A DNA stretch of 64,000 nt from Melanocharis versteri (taxonomy: Eukaryota; Chordata; Aves; Passeriformes; Melanocharitidae), in assembly GCA_013397845.1 (NCBI GenBank), contig VZTG01001536.1:575154-639153 (forward strand), read 5' to 3'. A program made the translations under genes and the position numbers. How positions within the stretch are numbered: the first letter of the stretch is position 1; every line of letters begins with the position of its first letter. The notes below the pieces were generated by a model. The model had not been told where the DNA came from. It made no database searches and saw nothing but the letters and a program-made list of their open reading frames with translations. This document shows positions 50,839 to 63,719 of this stretch, one piece after another.

Positions 50839-50938
50839 CAATAATTGCAGAAGGCCAGATCCTAACAATAGCAAATGTCATCTGTTTGCATTACGAACAA
50901 GATTTGGCACAGAGAAATGTGAAGAGAAAACTGAGTGT

Positions 50939-50982
50939 CACTGAAGTCAATAGCAAAACCTATGCTAATTTCAATACTCAAG
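50939..50982. repeat. Possible fragment of an old dispersed amniote repeat
   Basis: CACTGAAGTCAATAGCAAAA followed by CCTATGCTAATTTCAATACT resembles the widespread palindromic wording TTGAAGTCAATGGCAAAACT ... TTGACTTCAATGG. The two half-palindromes GAAGTCAATA and AATTTCAATAC are imperfect reverse complements. The family name is not assigned. Confidence 0.4.
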
Positions 50983-52786
50983 AGTTCAAATTGAGTGTTT
51001 AAAAGAAAAGTAAATAGGCATGTATAATTAAAGCTGAAACTAGACAAGTTGATTTTTCAAGGAGATGAAAGGAACTGCTCTCAAAAACTGAAAAAGAAAA
51101 CAAGTCTTTAAATTACTTTTCATATACTGTCAAGTACCGGTTCTCACAGCATTGCATTTATTCTTCCTCTATATGGTTTCTGAAAGCCTGTGAAACCGGT
51201 ATCTGCAAAAAATCCGTGTGTTAAGGTAAGTCTGAAGAGGACATGTGCAGAATCTTGCAAATGAGATGACTAATATACATGAAACCATTGGACTCAATAT
51301 CCTGAGGCATGAGCATACTGTCACCACTGACTGGTGACTCAGAAGTGCAAATGCTTCCTTCAATCTAAAAAACATTAATGTGGGAGAAAGACAGATGTTA
51401 CTAAGGAATACAGGACTTACTCTATAAGGATGAAAATTATTTTCTCTTCCTGCACATAATCAGCAGTACAGAAAAAAAAAAAGGCATAAATGCTTCTGAT
51501 TAAGTAAATTTCTGTGTTTGTTACTGCTCCTATTGTATATGATTTGTATTGCTGTAAACTATCCTCTCCATGCTGTTACAGAGCTAAAAGCTGAACCATT
51601 TTCCATTAGCTGTCTGGATATGGACAGTATTTACCTCGAGACTGAAGCAATGAAGCACTTTCACAACAAGAAAGTAGTTTACCTAAATGTGCATTTTTTT
51701 GTACCTTGCCTACATTGCCTTAAATTGTCTAATCTGATACTTATCTTCAGTTTTTCATCACTTAGAATTATTTTCTCCAACATGAACAAAGCATGTTTGA
51801 TCTCCAGGGGCCATTATTACAAATGCTAAATAAAGGAGCACAAGGTAATTGTGTAATGCTATTTCAGATCAAAATACACTTTGGCCAGTATGTCTCTTCC
51901 TTTGATATATGATGCACGTTTCCAATTTTTACCACGTTTACAAAGCTTACTGTCTATTTGTGTCTGTGTTCAAAGAAAACTGCTGACTGAGATCTACCAG
52001 GAGTTTATCTTGTTGCCACTGATTTTATCTTCCTCCTGCCTTTTTCACAATTAGCACTGCATATTTTAAGATTAAATCTGTCTGGAATATGCTCTGTTCT
52101 ATTGAACAATCTGCAAACAACAGAGAACAGCAGCATGGTACTGTCACCACTTGGAATGTAGTAGGCTGATAATTTCGCTCATAGAAGGCTCACAGGGATG
52201 CAGAAGAAACATGACATTTTCTTGAAATAAGCTAATATAAAGATCTGAAAGGTAGATTTTAAGATTATTGCTGAGGGGCAGATTGGCCACAAATCAAAGA
52301 CTGTTTACACAAACTGTACGCAAAACTGCATGTACTAGAGTGTTTCTTGGGAAGAAGAAATACTTCATGGTCGTTCTCATTACCAGTCTTTATGAAATAC
52401 AGTGAATGGGAAATATCTGAACCTTCAATCAGTGTAGAACAACGAATACATTTTCAAAAATTTCTGAAGTGAACCTGCAATTTGATATCTGAAAATACAA
52501 TTTTCTTCAATTTTATCAGGCACTTCAATAAAAGAGGTATTTCTCTGCAAACAGTGCCTATCATAATTTCTTGCAATTTCTCTCAAGTCTAATTAAAAAA
52601 AAAGTCACTTTGACAGCTCATTCCACCAGATGGAACTGTTCATAATTCATTTGTAAACGTTCTTATTCAGACATTAGCACATATATTATACACAGCATGC
52701 ACAGTATATATATGCTAAGAGTCCATCACCAAGACAAAATAACAGAGCTACTAAGCACCCTAAACTTTCTCCAAGCAGGTTTAACT
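50983..52786. other. AT-rich unique DNA; splice-like sites near 51.22-51.36 kb
   Basis: On the minus strand, TGTTTTTTAG followed by 47 open codons and a stop occupies 51221-51364, with an AATAAA about 60 bp further (51157-51162). On the + strand, the same stop region is a perfect GTAAGT donor. The two readings are mutually exclusive and neither is linked to other exons, so I do not call a gene. Confidence 0.4.
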
Positions 52787-52803
52787 AAAAAAAAAAAAAA
52801 AAA
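52787..52803. repeat. Poly-A run (17 A)
   Basis: An uninterrupted run of 17 A. No retroposed gene body was recognised upstream of it. Confidence 0.9.
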
Positions 52804-55800
52804 TTAGGGAAGACCAAATTTTAGTGAAAAATTCACTTAGAGTAGAATGATCAATGTGTCCTGTTTGGTTAACTGTTTAGTTTTTTTCTCCTCAGAAGAC
52901 TGACTACTCCTTAGTGTCCAAGATTTTGCTTCCTAAATGCTTCAAAGTTGAATGTTCTTTAGGAAGGTATTGGCATGAATAATGAGAATTGATAATAGGC
53001 ATTTTGAAACAGGAAATAATTGATTAAGGCCATGACAAGGAAAGATTATTTCTTAATAATCAACATGCATACATTCTTCCTGCGATACAAAGTAGCTTTC
53101 TGACTCTTTTCTATTGTTCTACGGAAACTTGCTTCTTTACTGTGAAATTACGCAGCATACTTTACACAAGCAAAGTACTTAGATTAGAAGCCAAATGCTT
53201 AATGAAGATTAAGTGAAAAATAATACCTAACTGATTATATCTACCTAATTAATAAAAGAGATTTCTTGCACAATGAACAGGGTAGGTGAGAAAAGAATCT
53301 CCAGCATGAAAGCGGATAGTCCTACCAGCTCATGCTGGGACTCTGTGTGTAGGATGAGAACAATAAATTCTCTCAAGCAGACTCATCCTCTGTTCTCTAT
53401 GGATCAACATTACACTGAAGATGGACCTCCTGAGCGAAGGAGCTTCAAATCACTTTTTAGCGGGTCCTTTGCCAGAGGCGTGAAAGCTCTGCTTGGACAA
53501 AGTAGAGAATCAAGACATTTTGATCTGCAATTCTTGGGGTATTTTTTAACTATTTCTTAACTGTTAACAAATTCGGAAAAAAATGCAGACATCGAATTAT
53601 TGTAATTCCATTGGCAATAATTGCACGTAACAAGTCTCAAATACACACTAGCTTGTTTGAGAAAGTGGCTTGAAAGATGCAATTTACACAACATGTGCAT
53701 TGAAACAATATATTCTTTGATTCTACAGAACACTTATGGAGATCGGGTGTACAATGACGGTCAGTAATGTTCAACTAGAAACTAAGACTTCTTATATTTA
53801 ATAAATGTTTTATGTTCAGTCCTTGGTAAATGATGGCAGTTTTCTGAATGTTTTCTTGCATTTTATTAGTATTTTAAAAATGTTAACAAAAATAATATAT
53901 ATGCTATATGATATCTATAATAATACATAAAATAAATGATGACATATGCTATAGCATAATATTGAAAAAATTATAAAGATTATTAAGCATCTCTTTTAAG
54001 GAACACTAATATTTTACTTAAATGTCGTTAATATTTAGTATTCAGAATTTATCTCATTAAAATCTATTCACTACAGAAACAACTCTTTTTAGTATAATTT
54101 TATTGTATAAAGCTGCGAATGACAGCATGCTGAACAAGCTCCATCTCCCAAAAATAAAACAAAGCTCAAGGAGTCGATGAAAGTGAACCAAATATCAATG
54201 GCTGTCTGCTTTTGTAGATCACTCTATTTAAGTGCTTATTGCTATAAGCTGACTGTGTCTAACTTGAAAAGGAATATTCCACACTGACATGCTTGTAAAT
54301 GTATCCCCAAACAGCACAGATGGCATAAAACGCTTAATGTTGTTTTCACACGACATGTCATGCCGTGGGAAGATATGGCTGGAATAAATACATTTTATTT
54401 TGTCTTCAGACATTTTTCCATATGATTTAATTATTCAGAGAATAGTTTAAAAGTGAAATCCAGTATGAGAGGGGTTTATTATATACTCACAAGTGAACTG
54501 AATATTGTGCCAAAAAATGAAAATTTATTTGTATGACCTGTAAATAAGATAACATTAGGTGGCACTTGGTTTAGCTAATGTATTTTGCCCAAAGGAACAG
54601 GTGATTATGAGCTTACTTTCCCCTTTATCTACATATTCTGAAGAGTCTACATAATAAGCAATTACTCAGATCTCAATGTATGAATTCAGAAACTTTTTCT
54701 TTCATTGCCAGAGAAAGAAAAGATTGATTCTACCCTATTTTCACTATGTCTTTTGACAACAGAAGAAAGAAACTAACAATAGTTACATGCAGAAGTGGAA
54801 AGAAAAAAGGACAGAATCTGTGTCAGCTCTGTGCAGATGCAGAGGAATCAAGTACAATAACCTTTTACATGCAGCAGTCAAGAAATAGCACTGCACAGAT
54901 ACTTTTTTTTCCTATTGCAGAACAAAGAGCCTGAGTTCATGCATCAGTGAATGTGAGGCAGCAGCTTCCCATCAGGGACTGGCTCTTGGGGAACCCACAG
55001 GCAAAACAATGCAAACTGTAATTAGAATACTTTTCTCTCCCATTCTGGGAATAAACAATCTTTTCATTGTTCATGTTTACACAAATAACAAAATGCTCAG
55101 CTGCGTTTTAGTAACTATAGACGATACAGTAGCAGTCTTGTTATAAATAATATATATGCCAATGTAATTTAGGATTTCTAATTAATGTAGAAAATCTTTA
55201 AGCATTTTCAGACTCTTGAACTGCTCAAGCATGCATTTCCTGCATACTATATGACTCAGATTCTGTAATGTCTGTTTTGCTTAAATATTTTCAATTAAAT
55301 GATATTAAGTATGACCACTTTAAAAAGTATTTAACTTCCTTTTTCAAAGCTTTTTAACTTTACATTAGCTAATATACTGGGGAAGTAGTAAAAAAAATAT
55401 TAAATCTGTTTTTCTGATCTCAAGTAACAGCTACAGAATTTCTCAAATTTATTTTGGTCCAATAAAAAAATAGCAGCAGCATTTTTAATCCCTACAATTA
55501 TAATTACTTTATAGTAATGGAAGTATTCGAATTCTAAGCTAGACCTCTCCAGTTATGTTTCTTCCTTACAAGCCCTATCTACCCCTAAATCCATTATTTA
55601 CTTAAAGAGACAAAACACATGGGAAAATTTAATATGTAATATCAATGCATAGCCTATTTATAAATGGATGCTATATTTCAGAAGGGAACAACAAAGCTAT
55701 TAATATTTTATTACTACTCTCAATTATTCCTCTAACATAGTGTACAAGGTACTTCACTAGCTGGGGATGAGTTAGGAGATCTAGTACACCTCATCTGAGT

Positions 55801-58684
55801 TTTATGATTCCCTTTAGATTATTGTGTTTGGAACGCATGCTACCATAACAACAACATGTATCAGTGTGATGACTAACACCACCTAATATTAGATGACTAA
55901 TAAAAAACTAATTGCAATTACACACCATGGTCACTTTGGTGTGAAAGAAAAGAGTTCATTATTTGGCCTTTGTGTGGGTGAGAAGAGTGACCATTCCATT
56001 AAATAGGCAAATGAAACCAATAAAGAGTGTGCTTTTAAAATCTATACCACATATGAGACAGTAAAATAAAGATTCATATACAGGCAAAGATTTAAACTAT
56101 TTTGGTTACCTACAGCAAATGTGCTTCTTCATGAAAAGGCATCCAAGCACACTATAGGTACTAGTTTATGTTCTTCAACATTATTATCTTTATTTTTTAA
56201 TACACCTGACAAAATGGCGGAAGACATCAAAAGGGCCTAGGATGGAGTCTTTCTGGAATACAAGTCAGCCTTGAATGAATTTTTACTCCCTGTTACCATA
56301 TATCCTTTACCATGTATTATAAAATTGTGATGGTAGGGGTACCTTTGAGAGAGCTTCCTGACAAATCTGACTTGGCTAGAATTATGAGTATTTTTAAATC
56401 CATTAATACCCAGCTCAGTTGATTTAAGTAACAGATAGTGTTGGAACATGAAAAAAAAGAAAGAAAAAAAAAGGATTTTCTCACTCAAAATATTTATTCA
56501 CTTTTTAGTTTTTGAGCAAAAGAGAATTTGTAGATGTCATGAAGTTGAATTGGGATTACAGAATTTCACAAAAATATTTTGATTTTCTGGCCAAAGGTTC
56601 TAGACTTTGGGAATGTAAAATCTGGTGTCTAATCCTATGTTTCAGTAACTGAAAATGGAACTTGACTGTCAAAGAATGGAAGCAACTCCTGGAGAATTGA
56701 GGCCTGCGATTTATTTTCTGAGGTCCTCTTCAGGCAACATAGGGCTTGGAGGCAAATGAGGAGAAAGAGCATTTTAGTATATAATACTGAATTTCATACA
56801 GTATCTCAGACGTTACTGTGAACATGTACAAGGATGTTTATCTGCCTCCTGAAAGAGGTTGGTTGTAAATTTGGCTTCAAGTCTAGAGATACACAGCTCT
56901 GAATCTCAACCTGGGATGACTAGCACGAGTAACATAGCTTTTAGCCTATCATTTTTAATTTAACAGCAAAAAGTAAGTAGATTTTTTAATGTTCATAGCC
57001 ATGTAAGATGATCTTGCAGAGTGAAAAAAAAATACATGATGTAAGTCTTAAAATCATCTTAAAGCTGCATTCTCCTTCTAGGCAAAAAAAAAAAAATTAA
57101 AAGATCACCTTCCCTTTCACATTTTATCCCTTAAAAAACAGATCTGGATCTTCTTAAAAAGATGTCATTGCAATAAAAATTGGGAAGATTATTATCTCCA
57201 TCTTATACATTTTAAACTACATAAAACAAGTGGAACTAAGGACTAGACATCAAACTTCAGAAATTAGATAGCGATGGTGGCAACTTCTCCTGTACCTACA
57301 AAAAGGGCAGAGAATCACCCAGCCAACTGAAACATTCCGATTTTCTTCTCAGATTGACAGGATTTATACCTGCATTTCCTACTTCACACTGAAACTACTC
57401 AGCTCATTATATTATGCATTAGCCTGGGTTTTATGCATTAGTTTGTATTTTCTCACTCTGCTCTGGTTTGCATCTCGTTTGCAGTTATTTAAATGCTTAG
57501 CATTACAGATAAGATGTAGAATGTTAAACTCTAAACAAAAAACATAAAACATTGAAACTCAAGTTCTTGCACTCAGAAATATTTTTATGTTGTATAATAC
57601 AATAATTTTGTTGTACTTACTGGAATAACACCTGAAAAAAACCTGAAAAAACATTGTCAAAAGATACTGCAGTTCAGATCTACTTTCTTGTGTTCAAAGA
57701 GAAATTCAAATTCATACTTGCTAGGTTTTTGTGGGTACTTTAACAAGTAATTAAGGGGAATCAGTTCCCTGCTAATTTTGTAATTTAGTCCCTTATTTAT
57801 GAATGATTTTCTATTCTTCTCCAAAAACTAGTTAGCAAAACAAAGTTTGCCAATAGTTTACATGTAAAAAAAGCACTGACTTTCATAAAGTTCTTAGTAC
57901 TTGAACTACTTTGTTCCATAAGATTAACAATAATACGATATAAATATTTGTTCTTACCATCTTCATGCTCTAGGCTTAATTCCATTCACCCTGGGGTCAA
58001 TTGAAGTCACTGATTTCAGTAGATATGAAATATTGATTTCTGCTTGTATTAAAAATTACAGCAATAAGTACACAATCATCTGCTTACATCATAGCACTTC
58101 AAGCAGAATTTAGAATCTGAATAAAACTCATGGGTTGGCTAGTGTTATTTATAAACCTTACTTTTTGTTCATTACAAAGCACCTCAGGTGTTTGGTGAAT
58201 CAGCATGAAACCTACATAAAAGTCAAAAGATTTTTGAAGTGTCTTTAATTCTAGATGAGGAAGAGCTGATGATTTTACTTTAGGTATTTGCTGAGATTTG
58301 TTTGAATTTAAAACTCTGACTGCAGCTCAGGAGGCAGCCTCTCAGAGTTTTTATTTTCTCACTGTTCTTATTTTTAGTTTCTTTGTGGAAGTGGAAACGA
58401 AGAATAATGACAAAAATTATTTTTTATAATTTCTTTTAAATAATTTAATAATAATTGAATTAGTATTACTAATGCAATTCTAGTTACAAAAATCATTATA
58501 AAGCACTTGAATTCATAGCTAAGACTGAAAACCACTATCTTTTCCTGACTAATGCAATTTATAACCCTGGCGTACTTTGAATGGGTGGACTCAGTCTCAA
58601 CTGCCAATGAATTTCTAAACTTTGGATATAAAGTGTAGTTCTTAAAATACAAAAGCTGGACAGTAAAACGTAGCAGTAAAATGT
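52804..58684. other. AT-rich unique DNA, nothing recognised
   Basis: The interval 53273-53560 (+) is open for 95 codons and reads PPERRSFKSLFSGSFARGV in its second half, but it lacks good splice boundaries. AT-only patches near 53880-53990 include a perfect 14-bp palindrome at 53945-53958. No gene is called. Confidence 0.5.
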
Positions 58685-58729
58685 TAGATAGACAATGGCT
58701 AAATAGACAATAACTAGATAAACAATGGT
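58685..58729. repeat. 15-bp tandem repeat, three copies
   Basis: Units TAGATAGACAATGGC, TAAATAGACAATAAC and TAGATAAACAATGGT follow each other exactly head to tail and share 11-13 of 15 bases pairwise. It is a short minisatellite. It produces a repeated (V/A)IVYL-like peptide in a minus open frame, which is not evidence of a gene. Confidence 0.92.
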
Positions 58730-59163
58730 TTCATGCACCTCTTTTCCAGCACATGGGGAAAGGTTTTGGTACCAAACCAAGATTAATTCCTTATTCAAGT
58801 TTATTTTCATTTTTCATTTGGAGTAAATACAACTCCAGTCCCTAATGTTTTGTCCAAGTACAGAGCAAACTGTTTGCAGTTTAACTACTTTTTCTTGGAA
58901 GTGCATAGTCAATCATTTCATTACTGAACCTGTGGTTCTCTGCAGTCTGGCAAAAAGGGCCTTCTTTCTTTTCAAATGATTATTGATTCAGAGTATAGTC
59001 CAGATTACACTTTGATAACATGAATTATATCCTCTAATAGCACATGTAGACCTTCAGTCAGGAAGAACTGAATCACCAATTGTACACACAGCCCTGTGAT
59101 TCTGTTGTGATGACTAACTTGGCCACTTCAGTTAATTAAAAGGCTATACAAATTGTTCATTTA

Positions 59164-59215
59164 TGGGCTGATCCAATTCTCATTAAAGTTAAAATCAATG
59201 GGAATCCTTCCTGGG
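59164..59215. repeat. Possible fragment of an old dispersed amniote repeat
   Basis: GGGCTGATCCAATTCTCATT followed by AAAGTTAAAATCAATGGGAA resembles the common wording GGGCTGATCCAATTCCCATTGAAGTCAATGGGAATCTTTCC known from many bird, turtle and crocodilian loci. Only the left half of the palindromic unit is visible. The match is from memory of the wording, not from a search. Confidence 0.5.
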
Positions 59216-62081
59216 TCTAACTGTTCTCCAGTTTTTGAGTTTGGAAGGATATTATGATCTAAGTTTCAAAAAGCATTAACGCTGTAAGAGATGGGCGACA
59301 AAGCTACGAGAACAATGACAGAAGAAATTTAGTAACATCAAGTGCTGAAGAATTATGCAGTCTAAGTCAGCCATTTTCTCTGGCAGGTCCTGTCTGAAGC
59401 AGCCCTATTCCTCCTTGCCCTGGTGACCCCCCACTTGCACTTCTAAAGGAAGCCCACAGAATCCACTAACGTTGCAGTTACAACCAGCCACCGCAGAAAA
59501 GAATTCTCTGGACTGCAGTGCCACCCAGAGCAGGCACCAAGTGCAGGGGAAAAAAAGGGGGCAAGAAATTAGTCTACTGGTAACAGAACGGGGTGTTTTA
59601 AAAAGTACATTGCATTCTTCACACAGATGTAGGCTCTTCAGTTTTTTGTGCAGTTAGTTTTCTGGCTTGTGGAATCCAGTAGGACTCATTTAAGGTTAAA
59701 AGAACTTTGGTTAATTAGTGAAAAAGAAGAAATGGTCCAGTTATCCCAAAGAAAAACTGAGCCAATTTTCTTTGATAATCCATAACCGCAAATGTCCTAG
59801 AAAAATACCCTTTTGCAAAAAAATAGTGGTGATTTCACAGTTTGAAGCTTTGCCTAGTTATTGTTTCCAGCTTAGAATGGAATACAGTTATTTGGATTTA
59901 AGCAATACAAAATAATTGGATTTACTTTTTCTTTAGAATATACTTTCTGATAACCTATTCCAGAAGTTGTCACAATGCACCCTGAAAAAGTACAATAGTG
60001 CATACACTTGGAAATCTATTGTTTTTAAATTAATAGTTGATAAATTTATTATAATAACATGATAAATATTATGATGTAATAATATAGTAAAATATATTTT
60101 ATTGAAGAGCATACAATATCTTACATATGCATTGCCTTAAAAATGTGCAACTTAACAAAAATTTATTATATCATTTTTGTCCACAAGCCATTTTAAAATA
60201 GTTTTATTCTATTTTTGCTTTAGAAATTCTTAGATTGGGTATATAAAAAACCAGGGGAAACAGAGAAATTCTGATTTAGATCTATATATTGTATATAAAA
60301 ATTTACATATTAGTTAAAAAATGGTGATGGTTCTGACAACACACAATCTGCTTAGGTTGATTTTTATGTTATTTTTGTTTGCATAAACAGAGTTATTGTT
60401 ACAAAGCTTTGACCATAAAGAGATGCTTTGCACATTATAGAATGAAAAAAGTTCATTCACGTACTTTTCTGAACCTTAAGACTGATGGACTTCTGCACTT
60501 GTTTGTGCAAATGAAGAGTTTTAGTTTCCATTGCACTCATCCAGCTGTGACTACATGCCCCATGTTTTCACTTCTGACTATTTTTCTATGTTTTTCTACC
60601 AGATTATTTTTGCTTTGGAGAAGTTTTAGGTATTAGAAGTAATAATAAGTAAAGACAATTATTTTTACTCAATTCTAATTTATGGGACCAAAAAAGCCCA
60701 ACAACAACAACAAAAACTCCAAAACCAGACCAAGCTTCTGGTTATAACAGGGGTTAAAGCATCCAGTCAGTTTCCACCCTGCACGCAATTCAGTGTTTTC
60801 TCACTGACATAATTCTGTGTTCATGACAATAAAAAAAAATATAATTGCTTACTTTGTTTAACAGTTATATCTCAAGATATATTTAAGTTCTGAAAATATA
60901 TTATCCTGAAAGCATCTACTGAGATTTTTATTTTACAGTTAGGCAACATAAAAATGATAAATAGTACTCTACATTTATTTGAAAGAATTAGCTCTTCTAA
61001 CATGAAAGTCAGTCAAATTTAATTTCTAAGAAGAAATTAACTGAGAGAGTTTACTTGAAAAACAAAAAGTGTGTAAGCATTACTTTAGTGTCAATGTTAT
61101 GGCTACACAACGAGTGGTCAGACAATGATAAAATCTACAAATGTATGAGAATTCTTGATACAGGTTCATCCCAAGTTTTCAGATCACTGGATTAATTCAG
61201 AAAGAATAGCATAAAAAAAAAGCATTTTTGGGCCTATCAGGTTATTCCCTTAATGAAACAGGCCTATATCAATAAAGACACCAAATTTGCAGCTTCATCT
61301 GGACTCCATAGGTATGTGATATTTTTAGCTTGTGCTGAGAGAATTTCATTCTAGCAGATCAAACAAAATACAGAGAAAACAACTGCTGTAGAAAAGCTAC
61401 AATAAACCAAATAGAAAAGAAGTTTCAGGATAGCAACGATCTATAAAATCTTTGGTCAAAGCACACGAGGGCTCATTTAGAAATTTAGACTTGCAACAGG
61501 GCTGAAATTTCATACGGGTTTTGCTGAAAACTTTGTATGAAATAATTTCAATTGGTCAAAGCACCAGGAATCTGGTTTACCCCCGACCATGTAATTTCGA
61601 GCAATTCATGCATTAATGGCACGCTCCATTTTGGGTAAGCTGAGCCTGGGGGACAAACTGCTGTCCCACAGATGTTCATTATATCCATTAAGTACCTAAC
61701 CCTCACTGAAAGTGGTTCCCCCATCAAGTCCACCAGTGTGGTTGCACCTGCAATTCTTTCCTAACTAACCGCTGTTAGAATGAACCTGGTTACCAGAAAG
61801 ATTAAAATTCTAAGGTATTTAACAGACTTGAGGCAAGGAAAAATGACACATGCAAATATATAAACTTTTAAGCAGTTTGGGCAAAGGTCCCTCATTTGCC
61901 TTCTGTAGAACCATCTTGATCTGATTTGGCTGCAGCAGTAGAACAAGTCTACCTCTATTGTACTTTCCCCGTTTATAAATTGCACATATAAACTTTTGTA
62001 CACCCACAAAAAAAAAATCTTTTGCAGTTAAGTACAACAGCCAGCTTCTATCCATGCTGATATTTTTTATATGAATTAGTG

Positions 62082-62094
62082 TATATATATATAT
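62082..62094. repeat. (TA)n short tandem repeat
   Basis: Six and a half TA units. It is simple sequence. Confidence 0.9.
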
Positions 62095-62191
62095 GCAGAC
62101 AGTGTTTATGAAAGAAATCTTTAAAATGTTTTTTCTTCAAATTACCATGAACTGCACTTAAAAGCAGATTATTTTCACTCAACTGCATATA

Positions 62192-62259
62192 GGACAGTCT
62201 TAAATGGAGACTTAAATGGATAGTCTTAAGTGGATAGTCTTAAATTAATAGTCTTAAGT
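62192..62259. repeat. 14-bp minisatellite, five copies
   Basis: Successive units are GGACAGTCTTAAAT, GGAGACTTAAAT (two bases shorter), GGATAGTCTTAAGT, GGATAGTCTTAAAT and TAATAGTCTTAAGT. Alternation of AAAT and AAGT endings suggests higher-order duplication of a two-unit block. It is non-coding. Confidence 0.93.
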
Positions 62260-63706
62260 GGCCTATCAATTTAAAAATAGTCTCTTTCTCAAATGGAGAT
62301 AAGATTTCAACCCTAAAACACTGCAAGTGGACCACCAGCTCAGATCTGCATAATTAAAAACTTCCGTGAAGAACATGGCTATAAATATCCTGTTGCCTGT
62401 CTCATTTAAATCTTTCCTTTGCATTCTAATCAGATAGAAACAGGATCCAATTCCCAATTTGAAAAATAAACACATTAAAGAAAATTAGTTTAGGCATCAT
62501 TACAGTGTACATACACGAGTGTCTACATTTTTTTTAATGGACACTTGCTATACAGCATTTAAGTACGAACTGTAATTTCTCTGTGTGGCTAATTTGACCA
62601 CACATATTGCAAACTGTTTTCATTTTCCTTTATTGTCCTCTAATGAGCTCATCAAGAGTATATAATTAGTGCAGTAAACTGCATTACACAGGCTCTGCCC
62701 TAAAGCAGCCAAGCAGAGTTCTCGACTAGCCCACTCTCCCACCGGAACTTAGTACTGTTAATGGCCCATGATCCTTAGGAAGTATATCAAGGGATATGCT
62801 CTGTTTTAAACAGCTTGTGGTCTCTGGCTCGAAGCAACAGTTCTGAGGCTATCACCATCTGTACTGACACACAAATGAAAAGTTGTTCTATCTCTTTTTA
62901 ATGAAGCCACCAAGGTCAATTAATAATGGCTTCAGATGCCTGAAAGACACGTATGACTGAGCAACTGGATTCCAGAGCAATTTCTCTTTGTGTATTAAAG
63001 TTTTAATATTCTCTGCAGTAGGTAATCCTAGAATTCTCTGCTAAAATCTGAATCTAGAAGTAGATATGAGTTAACAAAGATACAACTCATAAAAGTAAGA
63101 AAACATTGCAGACACTTAAGAAGGGCACAAACACAGATATAAATATGGTGTAACAGTCAGGCAGATTTCAGTCTAGGGAGCTTTGGAGGACACTCTACTT
63201 GAGAGTTATCATTCTTCCCTTCCAATATACAGCATATCATAACAAATGAGCATTTTGAAAAATAGGCACCTTGAAGATTTAAGAATCTGGTGGCTTAGAT
63301 TCACAGCATTTGCTACACTGCTGTCAAAGATCCATATGATAAAGAGATTCTCATGTAATATCTACATTATCATACAGAAATTCATTCTGATTTTTGTGAT
63401 CTGTACTCTGCAGGAGATGGCTATATTAACACAAGGAATTACCAAGATGTTTGGTCTTGTCCCAGTGCTCTTGTCACTCTGTTTTTGACACCACCAGCCC
63501 CCAAAATATGTGTAAAACTGTTGATAGCCTGGAAACAGCACTGCAGTACTATCTTTTCTACTTCACAACTGGCATGAACATGCCCTCTTCAAAGCAGATA
63601 CAGCAAAGACTCTGAATAAGGAAGTTTTACAATACTTTTACAAGCTAAAAGTGAGAAATTTCTTCCAGAAGAGTAGGGTATCATCTGTGCACACCCATTA
63701 ATATAA
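62260..63706. other. Unique DNA with ATTA-rich, possibly conserved stretches
   Basis: The interval 62590-62690 and the interval 62875-62960 combine moderate base composition with several TAATTA, TAAT and ATTA homeodomain-type cores (for example CTAATGAGCTCATCAAG and GTCAATTAATAATGGC). This is the look of vertebrate conserved non-coding elements, but conservation cannot be judged from one sequence. No gene is supported. Confidence 0.35.
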
Positions 63707-63719
63707 GTGTGTGTGTGTG
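63707..63719. repeat. (GT)n short tandem repeat with decayed flank
   Basis: Six and a half GT units are followed to about 63770 by imperfect GTATATGTG/CATACACA/GCATACATGC alternation. This looks like the remains of a longer purine-pyrimidine repeat. Confidence 0.85.

Larger units (their letters stand above)
58730..62191. other. AT-rich unique DNA with one old repeat fragment
   Basis: Contents: a repeat fragment at 59164-59215, a slightly GC-richer patch at 59390-59560, a nearly A/T-only stretch at 60020-60110, an (AAC)n-like stretch near 60698-60714 and a (TA)n run at 62082-62094. The minus frame at 61548-61733 (61 codons, with the phrase PKWSVPLMHELLEITWSGVN) is open but unbounded. No gene is supported. 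Confidence 0.5.

Noticed and set aside
53273..53560. 95-codon + frame with basic, serine-rich second half
   Set aside because: It lacks a convincing acceptor and donor, and the peptide matches no family I know.
58559..58810. Minus frame with repeated VIVYL peptide
   Set aside because: It is produced by the 15-bp minisatellite; no exon boundaries.
61548..62055. Adjacent minus open frames considered as a retroviral or retrogene fragment
   Set aside because: The frames are different, each short, and no viral or cellular motif could be recognised.
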